The position numbers and the translations under genes were made by a program. Under the pieces are notes generated by a model. The model made no database searches. It saw only the letters and a program-made list of their open reading frames with translations, and was not told the origin of the DNA. Positions 16,519 through 26,009 of a DNA stretch of 64,000 bases are shown piece after piece. The stretch is taken from contig JAFAEZ010000023.1 of assembly GCA_023423775.1 (NCBI GenBank), positions 1-64,000 of the forward strand. The letters run 5' to 3'. Every line of letters starts with the position of its first letter. Position 1 is the stretch's first letter. Origin of the DNA: Pseudomonadota bacterium (lineage in GTDB: Bacteria > Pseudomonadota > Alphaproteobacteria > Sphingomonadales > Sphingomonadaceae).

Positions 16519-17323
16519 TATCGTCCTTCAAACGGGCGATCAGGGCGCGGGCCGCGGCCGGAGCTCGAACCTTGGCGCCGCTGATGACGAAGATGTAGGT
16601 ATCGCGCGGCATGACCGGCGCCGGCGTTTCGGCAACATAGGGAAAGCCGGCCGGGCTTTCGCCGCGGGCCCAGGCTTGCGCAACCTCGGCCCAGCGGTCG
16701 AGCTCCGCTTCGGCATAGCCGGTCGCCTCCTCCTCGCGCGAGCGCTGCAGCCGCGCATAGACGAAATCGCCCGAGACGTCGGCGATGCAGGGATAATCGT
16801 CGGCATCGGCGAAGACGATCGCGACCCCAGCCTTGCGCGCCATCGCGACGAAGCGGGGATCGCGGAAGCTTTCATGACGCGGCTCGACCGCGTGGCGCAG
16901 CCTCACCCCGTCCTGCGCGTGCGGCAGCAGATCGAGGAAGGCCTGGAAATCCTCGGGTTCGAACTGCTTGGTGCCCATGAACTGCCACAGGATCGGTCCG
17001 AGCCTGTCGCCGAGCTCGGTGAGCCCTTGGGCGCAGAATTTGGCGATCGCCTCGCCACCCTCGCCGAGCCGCTTGCGGTTGGTGCAGAAACGCGAAGCCT
17101 TGACGGCGAACTGGAAGCCGTCCGGCACCGTTTTCGCCCAGCGCGCGAATAGATCCTTGTTCTGCAACCTGTAATAGGTCGCATTGATCTCGATCGCAGT
17201 CAGCGCGCGCGAGGCGAATTCGAGCTGGCGCGCCTTGGCCAGCCCTTCGGGATAGAAAGTGCCGCGCCAGGGATCGAAATCCCAGCCGCCAATGCCGACC
17301 CGGATTCGCTTTGCCTTCGCCAT
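16511..17323 (-). CDS. DUF72 domain protein (YecE-like)
   Basis: 270 residues, TIM-barrel-like. Signatures: RVGIGGWDFDPWRGTFYPEG, EINATYYRLQ, FAVKASRF, GPILWQFMG and VEPRHESF. I start at ATG 17323 because GGAGG lies 5 nt upstream. The biochemical function of the family is unknown; a nuclease-like or isomerase-like barrel has been suggested. It is co-transcribed with the aldehyde dehydrogenase (8-bp overlap), but that does not clarify its function. Confidence 0.88.
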   Translation of the reverse strand: MAKAKRIRVGIGGWDFDPWRGTFYPEGLAKARQLEFASRALTAIEINATYYRLQNKDLFARWAKTVPDGFQFAVKASRFCTNRKRLGEGGEAIAKFCAQGLTELGDRLGPILWQFMGTKQFEPEDFQAFLDLLPHAQDGVRLRHAVEPRHESFRDPRFVAMARKAGVAIVFADADDYPCIADVSGDFVYARLQRSREEEATGYAEAELDRWAEVAQAWARGESPAGFPYVAETPAPVMPRDTYIFVISGAKVRAPAAARALIARLKDDNA

Positions 17324-17427
17324 CCCGTCCTCCCGCCGCATCGTGAGGCTGCCAGCTTGTCGCGCGCGCGGAAACCCCTAATTGGGAGGTAACAGAATAG
17401 AAAGCGACCGCGTGGCTTAGCCGCCTT

Positions 17428-17913
17428 ATGACCTCAACCGACGACCCGACCGACCGGCCGCATTCCGACGGCCCCGACCGGCCTGCCGGCGGCCTCGTGC
17501 CGCCGTCCGCAATCCGGGTGATGATCGTCGACGACGAGGAGATGATGCGCGCTTTGGTGCGCCGGACGCTCGAGAAGATGGGCTTCAGCCAGATCTATGC
17601 CGCGCGGGACGGGGCGGAGGCGCTGCCGCTGGCGCAGTCGCAGCGGCCCGATCTGATCATCGCCGACTACGACATGCCCAAGATGCACGGGCTGCAGTTC
17701 CTGAAGGCGGTGCGCCAGGATGCCGCGCTCGACAAGACCGGCTTCATCATGCTCAGCGGCGCCGCCAACGAAGCGGTGGTCGACAAGGCCGACGAACTCG
17801 GCGTCAACAGCTTCATCCTCAAGCCCTTCTTCCCCGAGGATTTGAAGCGGCGGATGGAGACCTTGTTCCGCGAGCTCACCGGATCGGACATCGACTGGAC
17901 GGCCGCGGCCTGA
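17428..17913 (+). CDS. Stand-alone receiver (CheY-like) response regulator
   Basis: 161 residues: a Pro/Asp-rich N-terminal tail of about 28 residues, then a complete receiver domain with the acidic pair VDDEE (35-36), phospho-acceptor Asp80 in LIIADYDMPKMHG, the Ser of MLSGA and Lys of LKPFF. There is no output domain, so it must act by protein-protein contact. No kinase or chemotaxis gene is adjacent; the partner is unknown. Confidence 0.9.
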   Translation: MTSTDDPTDRPHSDGPDRPAGGLVPPSAIRVMIVDDEEMMRALVRRTLEKMGFSQIYAARDGAEALPLAQSQRPDLIIADYDMPKMHGLQFLKAVRQDAALDKTGFIMLSGAANEAVVDKADELGVNSFILKPFFPEDLKRRMETLFRELTGSDIDWTAAA

Positions 17914-17940
17914 TCGCCGCGCCGCCCCCAATGCCTGCTC

Positions 17941-18291
17941 TTATCCGGCCCTGGCCGCGGTGACGATGATCTCGACCTTGTAGTCGGGCGTCGCGAGCCG
18001 CGCTTCGCCGGTGGCGCGGGCGGGCGCCGGGGCGTCGGCGATCCACGCGTCCCACACCGCATTCATCTCGGCGAAGTCGGCCATGTCCGCGAGCCAGATC
18101 GTGGCATGGAGCAGGTGATGCTTGTCGCTGCCGACGCGAGCCAGCAGCGCCTCGATGTCGGCGAGCACCGCCTTGGTCTGCGCGGTCACGCTCTCGCCCG
18201 GCGCGCCGACCTGCCCGGCCAGATAGATGGTGTCGCCATGGACGACGGCCTGGCTCATGCGGCGGCCCTGGTCGATGCGGGTGATCGTCAT
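17941..18291 (-). CDS. RidA/YjgF-family protein
   Basis: 116 residues of the chorismate-mutase-like trimer fold: GDTIYLAGQVGAPGESV and HLLHATIWLADMADFAEMN. RidA proteins hydrolyse reactive enamine/imine intermediates. The canonical Arg of the archetypal RidA active site is replaced (TGEARLATPDYKVEI region), so this is likely an Rid subfamily member. It is third in the alr-dadA-ridA unit, where DadA generates an imino acid, so a protective or accelerating role in that step is plausible. Confidence 0.88.
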   Translation of the reverse strand: MTITRIDQGRRMSQAVVHGDTIYLAGQVGAPGESVTAQTKAVLADIEALLARVGSDKHHLLHATIWLADMADFAEMNAVWDAWIADAPAPARATGEARLATPDYKVEIIVTAARAG

Positions 18292-18308
18292 TTCAACTCT
18301 CCTGAGGC

Positions 18309-19559
18309 TCAGTAACGCTGGATCGAAAGATCGTCGGTGCGGATCGCCGGCGTGCGCCCGGCGATGATGTCGGCGATGACATGGCCGGATCCGCAGGCCA
18401 TCGTCCAGCCGAGCGTGCCGTGGCCGGTGTTGAGGAAGAGATTGGCATATCGGGTGGGCCCGATCACCGGCGTGCTGTCCGGGGTCATCGGCCGTAGGCC
18501 CGACCAGAAGCTCGCCCCGGCATCGCCGCCCGAGCCGGGGAAGAGCGACCGCGCCGAATGTTCGAGCGTCGCCTGGCGTGCCGGCCGCAGGACATTGTTG
18601 TAGCCCGAAATCTCGGCCATGCCGCCGACCCGGATGCGGTCGCCCAGCCGGGTGATCGCGACCTTGTAGCTCTCGTCGAGCACGGTCGATACCGGCGCGC
18701 GCGCCTCGTCGACGATCGGCATCGTGATCGAATAGCCCTTCACCGGATAGACAGGAAGCCGGATGCCCAGCGGCGCGACCAGCAACGGCGAATAGCTGCC
18801 CATCGCCACCAAATAGGCGTCGCCCTTGAGGTCGCCGGCGTCGGTCTCGACATGGCTGATCGCCCCCCCAGACTTGACCAATCGCCGGATCGCTGTGCCG
18901 AAGCGGAATTCGACACCGCGCGCCGCCGCCATCTCGGCGAGCTGGTTGGTGAATTTGAAGCAGTCGCCGGTCTCGTCGAGCGGCAGCCGCAGCCCGCCGA
19001 CGAACGGCACGTCGCTATAGGCAAGGCCCGGCTCGGCGGCGATGCAGCCGGCCCGGTCGAGCAATTCGAACGGCACGCCGTCGGCGCGCAGCACTTCCAT
19101 GTCGGCATCGGCGGCGTCGAGCTGCGCCTGCTTGCGGAACAATTGCAGCGTGCCCTGCGCGCGCTCGTCATAGGCGATGCCGGTCTCGGCGCGCAGCGCG
19201 ATCAGCTGGTCGCGGCTGAATTCGGCAAGCCGGACCATCCGCTCCTTGTTGGTGCGATAGGCATTCGCCGTGCAGTTCATCAGCATCGCCGTCAGCCAGC
19301 GCACCATCGCCATATCGAGCTGGGGCCGGATGATCAGCGGCGCATGCTTCATCATCAGCCAGCGCACCGCCTTGGCCGGGATGTTGGGGGCCGCCCAGGG
19401 CGAAGCGTAACCGGGCGAGATCTCGCCGGCATTGGCGAAGCTGGTCTCCATCGCGGGCCCGCTCTGGCGGTCGACGATGACGACCTCGTGCCCCGCCTGG
19501 GCCAGATACCAGGCCGAGGCGACGCCGACGACGCCGCCGCCCAAGATGATGATACGCAT
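18309..19559 (-). CDS. dadA: D-amino acid dehydrogenase small subunit
   Basis: FAD-dependent enzyme of 416 residues that oxidises D-alanine and other D-amino acids to 2-oxo acids and ammonia, feeding electrons to the respiratory chain. The N-terminal dinucleotide fold [21 protein letters not shown] is intact. [19 protein letters not shown] and the C-terminal [15 protein letters not shown] are DadA signatures. It lies 5 bp after alr and 17 bp before ridA, on the opposite strand from lrp. Confidence 0.95.
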   Translation of the reverse strand: MRIIILGGGVVGVASAWYLAQAGHEVVIVDRQSGPAMETSFANAGEISPGYASPWAAPNIPAKAVRWLMMKHAPLIIRPQLDMAMVRWLTAMLMNCTANAYRTNKERMVRLAEFSRDQLIALRAETGIAYDERAQGTLQLFRKQAQLDAADADMEVLRADGVPFELLDRAGCIAAEPGLAYSDVPFVGGLRLPLDETGDCFKFTNQLAEMAAARGVEFRFGTAIRRLVKSGGAISHVETDAGDLKGDAYLVAMGSYSPLLVAPLGIRLPVYPVKGYSITMPIVDEARAPVSTVLDESYKVAITRLGDRIRVGGMAEISGYNNVLRPARQATLEHSARSLFPGSGGDAGASFWSGLRPMTPDSTPVIGPTRYANLFLNTGHGTLGWTMACGSGHVIADIIAGRTPAIRTDDLSIQRY

Positions 19560-19564
19560 TGCTT

Positions 19565-20692
19565 TCAGTCCCCATCCGGCGCTGCGGCGCCGCCATCATT
19601 GTAGACGCGCGCATAGCGGGCACCGAGGCGCGTCAAGATTTCATAGTCGATCGTGCCGGCGTCGCGCGCGACATCCTCGAGCGTCTGGTGCGGCCCGATC
19701 AGCTCGACCGGAGCGCCGGGATAGAGATGCTCGGCGGGTACGTCGGTGACGTCGATCGTCATACTGTCCATCGACACACGGCCGACGACCGACACGCGGA
19801 CCCCGCCGACGAACGCCGAGCCCTTATTGGCGAGATGCCAGGGCCAACCATCGGCATAGCCGACCGCCAGTGTCGCCAGCCGCGTCTCGCGCGGCGCGGT
19901 GAAGGTGAGGCCATAGCCGACGCCGGTCCCCGCCGCGACGGCGCGGAGCTGGACGATCCGCGCCTCGAGGCGCACAACCGGGCGCATCGGATTGACCCGA
20001 TCCGCAAACGGCGCGCCGCCGTACAGCGCGATGCCCGGCCGGATCAGATCGAAATGGCCGCGGCCCGCGGCGAGCGCGCCGGCCGAATTGTCGAGCGCCC
20101 GCGGCACGCCCGGAAAGGCGGCGCAGATGCGCTCGAAGGCGGCGACCTGCAGGGCGTTCGCTTCGTGGCCGGGCGCGTCCGCGCAGGCAAGATGGCTCAT
20201 GACAAAGCGCAACTCGATGCCTTCACGCAGGGTCGGCTCGGCGATCAGCCGCTCCAACTCGTCGGCCGGCAGGCCGAGCCGCGACATGCCGGTGTCGACC
20301 TGCAGCACGGCTGGAAGCGCCTGCCCCGCGGCGCGCCCGAGCGCAGCCCAGCGTTCGAGCTGGTCGAGCGAGTTCAGCACCGGGATCGCCCCAATCGCCG
20401 CACAGGCCGCTTCGGCGCCGGGCATCAGGCCGTTCAAGACATAGAGGGCGGCGCCGGCGGGCACTTCACGCTCCAGCGCGACGGCCTCGGACAGATGCGC
20501 GACAAAGAAATGCTTGCACCCCGCGGCGGCCAGGGCACGCACGACCGGGACCGCGCCGAGCCCATAGGCGTCGGCCTTGACCACGGCGGCGGCAACCGCG
20601 GGCGCGGCGCTGGCCCCGATCGCGCGCCAGTTCGCGACCAGCGCTTCGAGGTCGATATGTAGGATCGCTCCTGCTTGAACCGCATCGACCAT
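19565..20692 (-). CDS. alr: Alanine racemase (catabolic, DadX-like context)
   Basis: PLP enzyme interconverting L- and D-alanine, 375 residues. PLP-Lys39 is in [10 protein letters not shown] and the second catalytic base region is [26 protein letters not shown] and [13 protein letters not shown] are family motifs. I start at ATG 20692, which puts the barrel close to the N-terminus; earlier in-frame codons run into the operator region. Being first in an operon with dadA behind a divergent lrp, it probably serves alanine catabolism; it may also supply D-Ala for the wall if it is the only racemase. Confidence 0.93.
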   Translation of the reverse strand: MVDAVQAGAILHIDLEALVANWRAIGASAAPAVAAAVVKADAYGLGAVPVVRALAAAGCKHFFVAHLSEAVALEREVPAGAALYVLNGLMPGAEAACAAIGAIPVLNSLDQLERWAALGRAAGQALPAVLQVDTGMSRLGLPADELERLIAEPTLREGIELRFVMSHLACADAPGHEANALQVAAFERICAAFPGVPRALDNSAGALAAGRGHFDLIRPGIALYGGAPFADRVNPMRPVVRLEARIVQLRAVAAGTGVGYGLTFTAPRETRLATLAVGYADGWPWHLANKGSAFVGGVRVSVVGRVSMDSMTIDVTDVPAEHLYPGAPVELIGPHQTLEDVARDAGTIDYEILTRLGARYARVYNDGGAAAPDGD

Positions 20693-20732
20693 GGCTGACC
20701 CCCGGAATTGCGCCAACATAGTGAGACATGCG

Positions 20733-20760
20733 TCGAACGGGCGACGAATCATTCGAACGG
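20733..20760. promoter_or_regulatory. Candidate Lrp operator between alr and lrp
   Basis: The 125-bp divergent region contains TCGAACGG twice (20733-20740 and 20753-20760), exactly 20 bp apart, i.e. two helical turns. Between and partly overlapping them is the perfect palindrome CGAAT-C-ATTCG (20745-20755). Repeats in helical phase suit an octameric or hexadecameric Lrp/AsnC protein. Prediction from sequence only. Confidence 0.45.
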
Positions 20761-20817
20761 TCTTGCCAATTCGGCGGCCGGACGCTTAGCCGATACGGCG
20801 ACACGGGAGAATATTCG

Positions 20818-21276
20818 ATGAGCCTAGACTCGAAGGACCGCGCCATATTGCGGCTGATGCGGGTCAACGCCCGGCTGACCCATGCCCAGATCGGCGAGGA
20901 GGTCGGCCTCTCTCCTTCCGCCTGCCATCGCCGCATCAAGCAGCTCGAAGCCGAAGGCTATATCGGCGGCTACACGATCGTTCCCGGCCGCAACGACGGC
21001 GGCGAGGCGCGGGTCAACATGATCATTCAGGTCACGCTCGAGCGCCAGACCGAGGAATATCTGACCCGCTTCGAACGCGCCGTGCGCAAATGCCCCGAAG
21101 TGAAGGAATGTTTCCTGGTCTCGGGCTCGTTCGATTACTGGTTGCGCGTCGAGGTGGAAAGCGCGGTCCATTACGAGACGATCCACGGCGACGTCCTCTC
21201 CCGCCTCCCCGGCGTGACCCGAATCAATTCGAGCCTCGCCATGCGCGATGCGCTCGGCCAGCGGCGCGAGGAATGA
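20818..21276 (+). CDS. Lrp/AsnC-family transcriptional regulator
   Basis: 152 residues. N-terminal helix-turn-helix LRLMRVNARLTHAQIGEEVGLSPSACHRRIKQLE, then the RAM effector-binding domain with CFLVSGSFDYWLRVEV and LPGVTRINSSLAMR. A GGGAGA Shine-Dalgarno precedes the ATG. Divergent placement next to alr-dadA-ridA strongly suggests it senses alanine and controls that operon, as in the well-studied dad/put-type systems of proteobacteria. Confidence 0.92.
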   Translation: MSLDSKDRAILRLMRVNARLTHAQIGEEVGLSPSACHRRIKQLEAEGYIGGYTIVPGRNDGGEARVNMIIQVTLERQTEEYLTRFERAVRKCPEVKECFLVSGSFDYWLRVEVESAVHYETIHGDVLSRLPGVTRINSSLAMRDALGQRREE

Positions 21277-21357
21277 TCGCACGCGTGCAGCCAATGCCGA
21301 AGTCCGGGGTTTTGCCGGCATAGGACGAAATTCCTTCTGGCCGAGGGATAAGATCGC

Positions 21358-22263
21358 ATGCGCAACGTCGCCGGCTTATGTGTCGCTTTGTCGCTCGGCG
21401 CCTGCGTGGCCGGACCGCCCGCCCTCCCCGGCGCCTCGACCGCCTCGGCGATCACGGCCGCCTTCACCCAGGAGCCTGCGGTCGAGCCGGTGCCGCTCCC
21501 GCCTCTGTCACCAAGCAGCCGCCGCCAGCGCGAGATCGAGGCGATGACAGCGCCGGCCCTCGCCCAATGGATATTTCCCACACGCAGCGCGGAGTTTTCC
21601 ACCGCCGAACTCTACCCCGCGCGCTGGGGCGTGCTCGCTTATGCCCTGATATGGCGGGAGCCTCGGTCGGCGGGCCCGCCCGGCATTTGCGAAGTGAGCG
21701 GCACGGGCATCTCGTTCCGGATCGAGGGCGAGGCCAGGCTGACGCCGCAGCAGCGGCTGGACCCGCCGCTGCAGCCCTTTCAGACAATCGAGGAGCGTCG
21801 CTTCCGCGTGGCGGGATCGACCGAGCCGGGCACCGCCGACCCCGAGTGCGCCGCCGGCCGGCCGTATTGGGACTGGAGCCGGGCGCCTTCGGCCGCGGCG
21901 ATCCACCGCGCCGCGAATCTGATGGAGCGCGCGCGGGCCCGCGTCGGCGCCCGGCGCAATCCCGGCTTCAGCCTCGCCTGCTCGCAAATGCGGACCGACG
22001 AGCGCAGCGGCGCCTCTTCAATCGTGGCCTGCCCCGATCCGGTGGCGCTGCTGCTGCAACTCCGCCCCGCGCTCATCCAGCGCGTCCGCAAGACCGCCTG
22101 CCAGGGCGACATCAGCGCGGTCTCGGAAGGTCCCTGCATCGCGATCGAATATGACGACCCGGCGGCGCCGGGCACGCACAGCTTCTATGCGGTCCGGCTC
22201 GCCGCCGACGGCCGCGACGCCAGCACGATCGAGATCATCCAGGGAATGATGCCGCCGCATTGA
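21358..22263 (+). CDS. Hypothetical lipoprotein
   Basis: 301 residues. The N-terminus MRNVAGLCVALSLGACVAG is a lipoprotein signal with the lipobox at LGAC. The following 40 residues are Pro/Ala-rich. The rest contains five further Cys residues that could form disulfides (CEVSG, ECAAG, ACSQM, ACPD, ACQGD, PCIA). I do not recognise the family; the composition is typical of periplasm-facing lipoproteins restricted to sphingomonads. It is flanked by lrp and tRNA-Gln and stands alone. Confidence 0.75.
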   Translation: MRNVAGLCVALSLGACVAGPPALPGASTASAITAAFTQEPAVEPVPLPPLSPSSRRQREIEAMTAPALAQWIFPTRSAEFSTAELYPARWGVLAYALIWREPRSAGPPGICEVSGTGISFRIEGEARLTPQQRLDPPLQPFQTIEERRFRVAGSTEPGTADPECAAGRPYWDWSRAPSAAAIHRAANLMERARARVGARRNPGFSLACSQMRTDERSGASSIVACPDPVALLLQLRPALIQRVRKTACQGDISAVSEGPCIAIEYDDPAAPGTHSFYAVRLAADGRDASTIEIIQGMMPPH

Positions 22264-22324
22264 ATACGCGCCTGCTCGCGCGACGCTTGCAGGGTCCGCA
22301 TCCGGCCGGGGAGGACAAAATGAC

Positions 22325-22399
22325 TGGCTGGGGCGGCAGGATTCGAACCTGCGAATGCCGGTACCAAAAACCGGTGCCTTACCGCTTGGCGACGCCCCA
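22325..22399 (-). tRNA. tRNA-Gln (anticodon TTG)
   Basis: Read on the minus strand the gene begins TGGGGCG, pairs with CGCCCCA at the 3' end and includes an encoded CCA (22327-22325). The T arm carries GGTTCGAATCC. The anticodon loop TTTTGGT sits on a CCGGT/ACCGG stem, giving anticodon TTG for Gln (CAA). A TATAAG element about 33 bp upstream (22432-22437) could be its -10; the sequence before it is a CG repeat without a clear -35. Confidence 0.96.
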
Positions 22400-22494
22400 G
22401 CAGGATCGCTGAGCGATCCGGCGCGCCCGCCTTATAGCGGCGCGCGCGCGCGGGAAAAGGGGAAGAACGCGCTTTTTTGAAGGGCGCGCGGACT

Positions 22495-23589
22495 TCAGGC
22501 GATCTCCTCAACCCAGCCATGAGGATCGGGGGCGGTGCCGCGCTGGATCGCCACCAGGGTGGAGCGCAGCCGCTCGGTCACCGGACCCATGGTCTGGCCG
22601 CCGACCGTGAACTGGCCTTCCTGCGTCTTCACCGCCCCGATCGGGGTGACGACGGCGGCGGTGCCGCAGGCGAAGGCCTCGGTCAGCCGGCCGCTCTTGG
22701 CGTCCGCCTCCCACTGGTCGATCGCATAGGGCTCCTCGCGCACCGTCAGCCCGGCGTCACGGGCAAGCGTGATGATCGAATCGCGGGTGATCCCGGGCAG
22801 GATCGTGCCGGTCAGCGGCGGCGTCTGGATCGAGCCGTCGTCGAACACGAAGAAGATGTTCATGCCGCCCAGTTCCTCGACCCAGCGCCGCTCGACCGCG
22901 TCGAGGAAAACGACCTGGTCGCAGCCCTGCCGGGTCGCTTCGGCCTGGGCGATCAAACTCGCTGCATAATTGCCGCCGCATTTGGCGGCGCCGGTGCCGC
23001 CCGGCGCAGCGCGCGTATATTCGCGCGTCGCATAGAGCGTGATCGCGGGCGCGCCGCCGCGGAAATAGGCACCCACGGAAGAGGCCATCACCACATAGAG
23101 ATATTCGATCGCCGGCTTCACCCCGAGGAAGACCTCGCTCGCGAACATGAAGGGACGCAGATAGAGCGCGCCGTCCGGGCTGTCGGGGATCCAGCTTTTG
23201 TCGGCGCGAACCAGAGCGCGCACCGATTCGAGGAAGATCTCCTCGGGCAACTCGGCCATCGCCATCCGCCGCGCCGAGGCGTTGAAGCGGCGGGCATTCG
23301 CCTCGGGACGGAACAAGGCCGCGCCGCCACCGGGGCGGTGGTAGGCCTTCATGCCCTCGAAAATCTCCTGGGCGTAATGGAGCACGGCGGCCGCCGGATC
23401 CATCGCCAGCGGCTGGCGGGCGGTGATGCGGGCGTCGTGCCAGCCTTTTTCGGCATTGTAGCGGACGATCGCCATATGATCGGTGAAGACCTTGCCGAAG
23501 CCCGGATCGATCAGCTGCCGGACCCGTTCCGCGTCCGCCACCGGGCTGGGATTGGGCTCGAACGCAAAGCTGCCGGAAACGGAAAGCAT
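22495..23589 (-). CDS. ilvE: Branched-chain amino acid aminotransferase
   Basis: Class IV PLP aminotransferase, 364 residues, the long form related to the mammalian BCAT group. HYAQEIFEGMKAYHRPGGG, LYLRPFMFAS and GTGAAKCGGNYAASL (PLP-Lys in AAKCGGNYA) are visible, as are ELGGMNIFFVFDDG and EAFACGTAAVVTPI. It performs the last step of Leu, Ile and Val synthesis and the first step of their breakdown. It is transcribed alone, between tRNA-Gln and proC. Confidence 0.95.
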   Translation of the reverse strand: MLSVSGSFAFEPNPSPVADAERVRQLIDPGFGKVFTDHMAIVRYNAEKGWHDARITARQPLAMDPAAAVLHYAQEIFEGMKAYHRPGGGAALFRPEANARRFNASARRMAMAELPEEIFLESVRALVRADKSWIPDSPDGALYLRPFMFASEVFLGVKPAIEYLYVVMASSVGAYFRGGAPAITLYATREYTRAAPGGTGAAKCGGNYAASLIAQAEATRQGCDQVVFLDAVERRWVEELGGMNIFFVFDDGSIQTPPLTGTILPGITRDSIITLARDAGLTVREEPYAIDQWEADAKSGRLTEAFACGTAAVVTPIGAVKTQEGQFTVGGQTMGPVTERLRSTLVAIQRGTAPDPHGWVEEIA

Positions 23590-23675
23590 CGATCTATCCT
23601 CATCATGGAGCGCCGCCCCGGACGGGCCGCGTGATGAGGGGGCCTAGGCCGTGGCGGGCGGACCCGTCAACCGCG

Positions 23676-24494
23676 TCAGCCGCGGTCCCGCGCTTCCGCG
23701 CCCATTTCGCGGCTGCGGCGCACCGCCGCTTCGATCGTCTCGGCAACGAGGCGGTCGAGGCGCTGGTCGGCGTCGAGTACATCCAGCCCTTTGCGCGTCA
23801 TCCCGCCCGGGCTGGCGACCTGTTCGGCGAGCTCGTACGGGCTCTCCGAGGCGGCGGCGGCGAGCGCGCCCGCGCCTTCGACGGTGGCGAGCGCCAGCCG
23901 CTGCGCCTGCGCGCGCGGCAGGCCGAGCGCGGCCGCGGCCTCGCCCAGCGCGTCGATGAAGCGGAAGACGAAGGCGGGACCGCTCGCGGTCAGCGCCGAG
24001 ACGACGTCGAAGAGCCCTTCATCGGCAATCCACTCGACCTCGCCGAGCGCTCCCATCAGCTGCTCGACGACCGCACGGGCAGCCGCCTCGTCGCTGTCGC
24101 TGTAGAGGCTGGTGGCGGCCTTGTTGAGCCGGGCCGGCGTATTGGGCATGGCGCGGACGACCGTCCGTACGGAGGAGAAGCGGCGGCGCAGCGATTGCTG
24201 CTCGACGCCGGCGAGGATGGAGATGAGGATCGTGCCCGGCTCGACGACGCGCGCCAACTCGGGCGCGACCGCATCGAGCATCTGCGGCTTGACGCCGAGC
24301 ATCAGCAGCGCCGGCACCTCGTCCTCGGGCAGAGCGGTGAGGACGCGGACGCCGTCGGCGACTGGCCTGCCGCTCGGGCGGATCACGGTGAGCTGGGCGG
24401 GATCGATGCCGCGCGCCAGCCAGCCTTCGAGCATCGCGCCCGCCATGTTGCCGCAGCCGACCAGCCAGAACGGCCCCGGCAGGCGGACGGGCAT
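23676..24494 (-). CDS. proC: Pyrroline-5-carboxylate reductase
   Basis: Final step of proline synthesis, NAD(P)H-dependent; 272 residues. WLVGCGNMAGAMLEGWLARG is the Rossmann motif, VRAMPNTPARLNKA and DVVSALTASGPAFVFRFIDAL are P5CR signatures, and GGMTRKGLDVLD lies near the C-terminus (usually GGTT). The ATG at 24494 shares a base with the ybjN stop (TGATG), so it is translationally coupled to ybjN. Confidence 0.94.
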   Translation of the reverse strand: MPVRLPGPFWLVGCGNMAGAMLEGWLARGIDPAQLTVIRPSGRPVADGVRVLTALPEDEVPALLMLGVKPQMLDAVAPELARVVEPGTILISILAGVEQQSLRRRFSSVRTVVRAMPNTPARLNKAATSLYSDSDEAAARAVVEQLMGALGEVEWIADEGLFDVVSALTASGPAFVFRFIDALGEAAAALGLPRAQAQRLALATVEGAGALAAAASESPYELAEQVASPGGMTRKGLDVLDADQRLDRLVAETIEAAVRRSREMGAEARDRG

Positions 24495-25003
24495 CAGGCC
24501 TCGCCCTGGGTCTCGATCAGAGCGGCCGCGATCGCCTCGGCCGGCGTCTTGTCGGCCCAAAGGACGAACTGGAAGACCGGATAGAAGCGCTCGCATTCCT
24601 CGATCGCGGCTTCGACCAGGGTCTCGGCCTGCTGCAGCGTCAGCGCGCCGCCGTCCTCGCCTTCGAGCAAGGCGGCATGGCGGAAGAGGACGAGACCCGA
24701 GGTCGCCCACAATTCGAAATGACCGAGCCAGAGCTGCTCGTTGATGAGGCCGATCGTCTCGTAAGTGGCGGCCCGCTTGTCGGCGGGCACGCGGATGTCG
24801 GGCAGCGCCAGGAACTGGAGGACATTGTCGTCGTCGCGCCAGATCGCCCGCAGCTCATATTGGGCCCAGCTGCCCTGGAACGTGGCGACGATCTCCTCGT
24901 CGCCCTGGCGCTCATAGCCCCAGCCGTGCGCGCTGAAATAATGTTCGAGCATGTCGATCGGGGCGCTGGTCTCGCGCTCCATCTCATATTCGTCCACGTT
25001 CAT
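24494..25003 (-). CDS. YbjN domain-containing protein
   Basis: 169 residues, acidic, cytoplasmic. It matches the YbjN family in alphaproteobacteria, with EIVATFQGSWAQYELRAIWR and LALPDIRVPADKRAATYE. The fold resembles type III secretion chaperones, and E. coli YbjN affects motility and stress phenotypes, but no biochemical role is established. The TGATG overlap couples it to proC, an arrangement that seems conserved in the group. Confidence 0.88.
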   Translation of the reverse strand: MNVDEYEMERETSAPIDMLEHYFSAHGWGYERQGDEEIVATFQGSWAQYELRAIWRDDDNVLQFLALPDIRVPADKRAATYETIGLINEQLWLGHFELWATSGLVLFRHAALLEGEDGGALTLQQAETLVEAAIEECERFYPVFQFVLWADKTPAEAIAAALIETQGEA

Positions 25004-25101
25004 GCCCCGGCTGTCCTTTTACTACATCTTGTATCAAAGGCTGCACGGACCCCCGCCAAAGCGCAAGGGAGACATAATCCACGCCGTCAATAAGTTGTGG
25101 A

Positions 25102-25419
25102 TTAGTCCCCGCGAGCGGGGGTGTCGTCGGCCTTCTTCTTGGCGGCGGCGCGCGGTGCCTTGGCAACGGTGGACGCAGTGCCGGCGGCCTCAAGCGCGTC
25201 GAGCCGGGTCTTAAGCGCCATCGATTCCTCGCGCGCGGCGACCGCGATCGCCTTCACCGCCTCGAATTCGTCGCGGCTGACCATGTCGAGACCACCGATC
25301 CACTCGCGCATCCGCTCGCGGAAACCGGCCTCGGCCTCCCGCGTCATGCCCGCAAAGGTTCCGGCGGCCCCGTTCAAGACCTTGACGAAATCGTCGAACA
25401 GGCGGTTTTCGGACTGCAT
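25102..25419 (-). CDS. Accessory factor UbiK-family (BMFP domain) protein
   Basis: 105 residues. ENRLFDDFVKVLNGAAGTFAGM, then an amphipathic coiled coil with SRDEFEAVKAIAVAAREE and LKTRLDALEA, and a basic Ala/Lys-rich tail. This is the BMFP/YqiC family; UbiK assists the ubiquinone biosynthesis complex. AAGGAGAC stands 8 nt before ATG 25419. It follows tspO by 22 bp in an operon. The 25075-25104 palindrome TAATCCAC/GTGGATTA overlaps the stop codon. Confidence 0.85.
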   Translation of the reverse strand: MQSENRLFDDFVKVLNGAAGTFAGMTREAEAGFRERMREWIGGLDMVSRDEFEAVKAIAVAAREESMALKTRLDALEAAGTASTVAKAPRAAAKKKADDTPARGD

Positions 25420-25441
25420 TTCGTCTGTCTCCTTGACTGTC

Positions 25442-25999
25442 TCAGAGCGCGATATCGGCGCTGGGCGCCGCCGGAACAAGGGTTTCGGCATTGGGATTGA
25501 GCGCGGCGATCTCATAGTTGAGCAGGCTCGCGAAGCACAGCCATGCCAGATAGGGCAGCATCAGCAACGCCGCGACGGGACGAATCCTGCGCACGAGAAA
25601 GGCGACAACCGCCGAGATTGCGAGGATCGCCACGATCACGACCAGCGCCAGCCGAACCTGGTGCGCGGCGAAGAAAAGCGGCGACCAGGAGAAATTCAAG
25701 AGCATCTGCGCCACGAACAGGCCGAGGATCAGGCCGCGGCCGCGCGCGCCGCGAGCATGGAGGATCATCGCCAGCACCAAGCCGAGCAGGATGTAGAGCG
25801 TGGTCCAGGCGACCGGGAACGCCCAGGAGGGCGGCATGATGGCCGGCTTTTCAAGCGCGTCGAACCAGGGGTTGCCGTAGCCGCTGTTGGAGGCGCGCCC
25901 GGACAGAATACCGAGCAGCAATATCGCCGGGACCGTGATCAGCGCGTAGCGCAGAAACGACATCCGCAATTCGCCCTTAGAGGCCAGTCCCGTCGCCAT
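25442..25999 (-). CDS. tspO: TspO/MBR family tryptophan-rich sensory protein
   Basis: 185 residues with five membrane helices. NPWFDALEKPAIMPPSWAFPVAWTTLYILLGLVLAMI and QMLLNFSWSPLFFAAHQ carry the family residues for tetrapyrrole and cholesterol-type ligand binding. ATG 25999 was chosen because AAGGAG lies 6 nt upstream; an earlier start would overlap the RND gene. TspO proteins bind porphyrins in the outer or cytoplasmic membrane and affect photosynthesis or stress regulation. First gene of a tspO-ubiK operon. Confidence 0.92.
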   Translation of the reverse strand: MATGLASKGELRMSFLRYALITVPAILLLGILSGRASNSGYGNPWFDALEKPAIMPPSWAFPVAWTTLYILLGLVLAMILHARGARGRGLILGLFVAQMLLNFSWSPLFFAAHQVRLALVVIVAILAISAVVAFLVRRIRPVAALLMLPYLAWLCFASLLNYEIAALNPNAETLVPAAPSADIAL

Positions 26000-26009
26000 C
26001 AGCCACTCC

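Noticed and set aside
25075..25104. TAATCCAC/GTGGATTA inverted repeat at the ubiK stop considered as a terminator
   Set aside because: Loop of 14 nt and no T-run on either strand, so termination is not supported.
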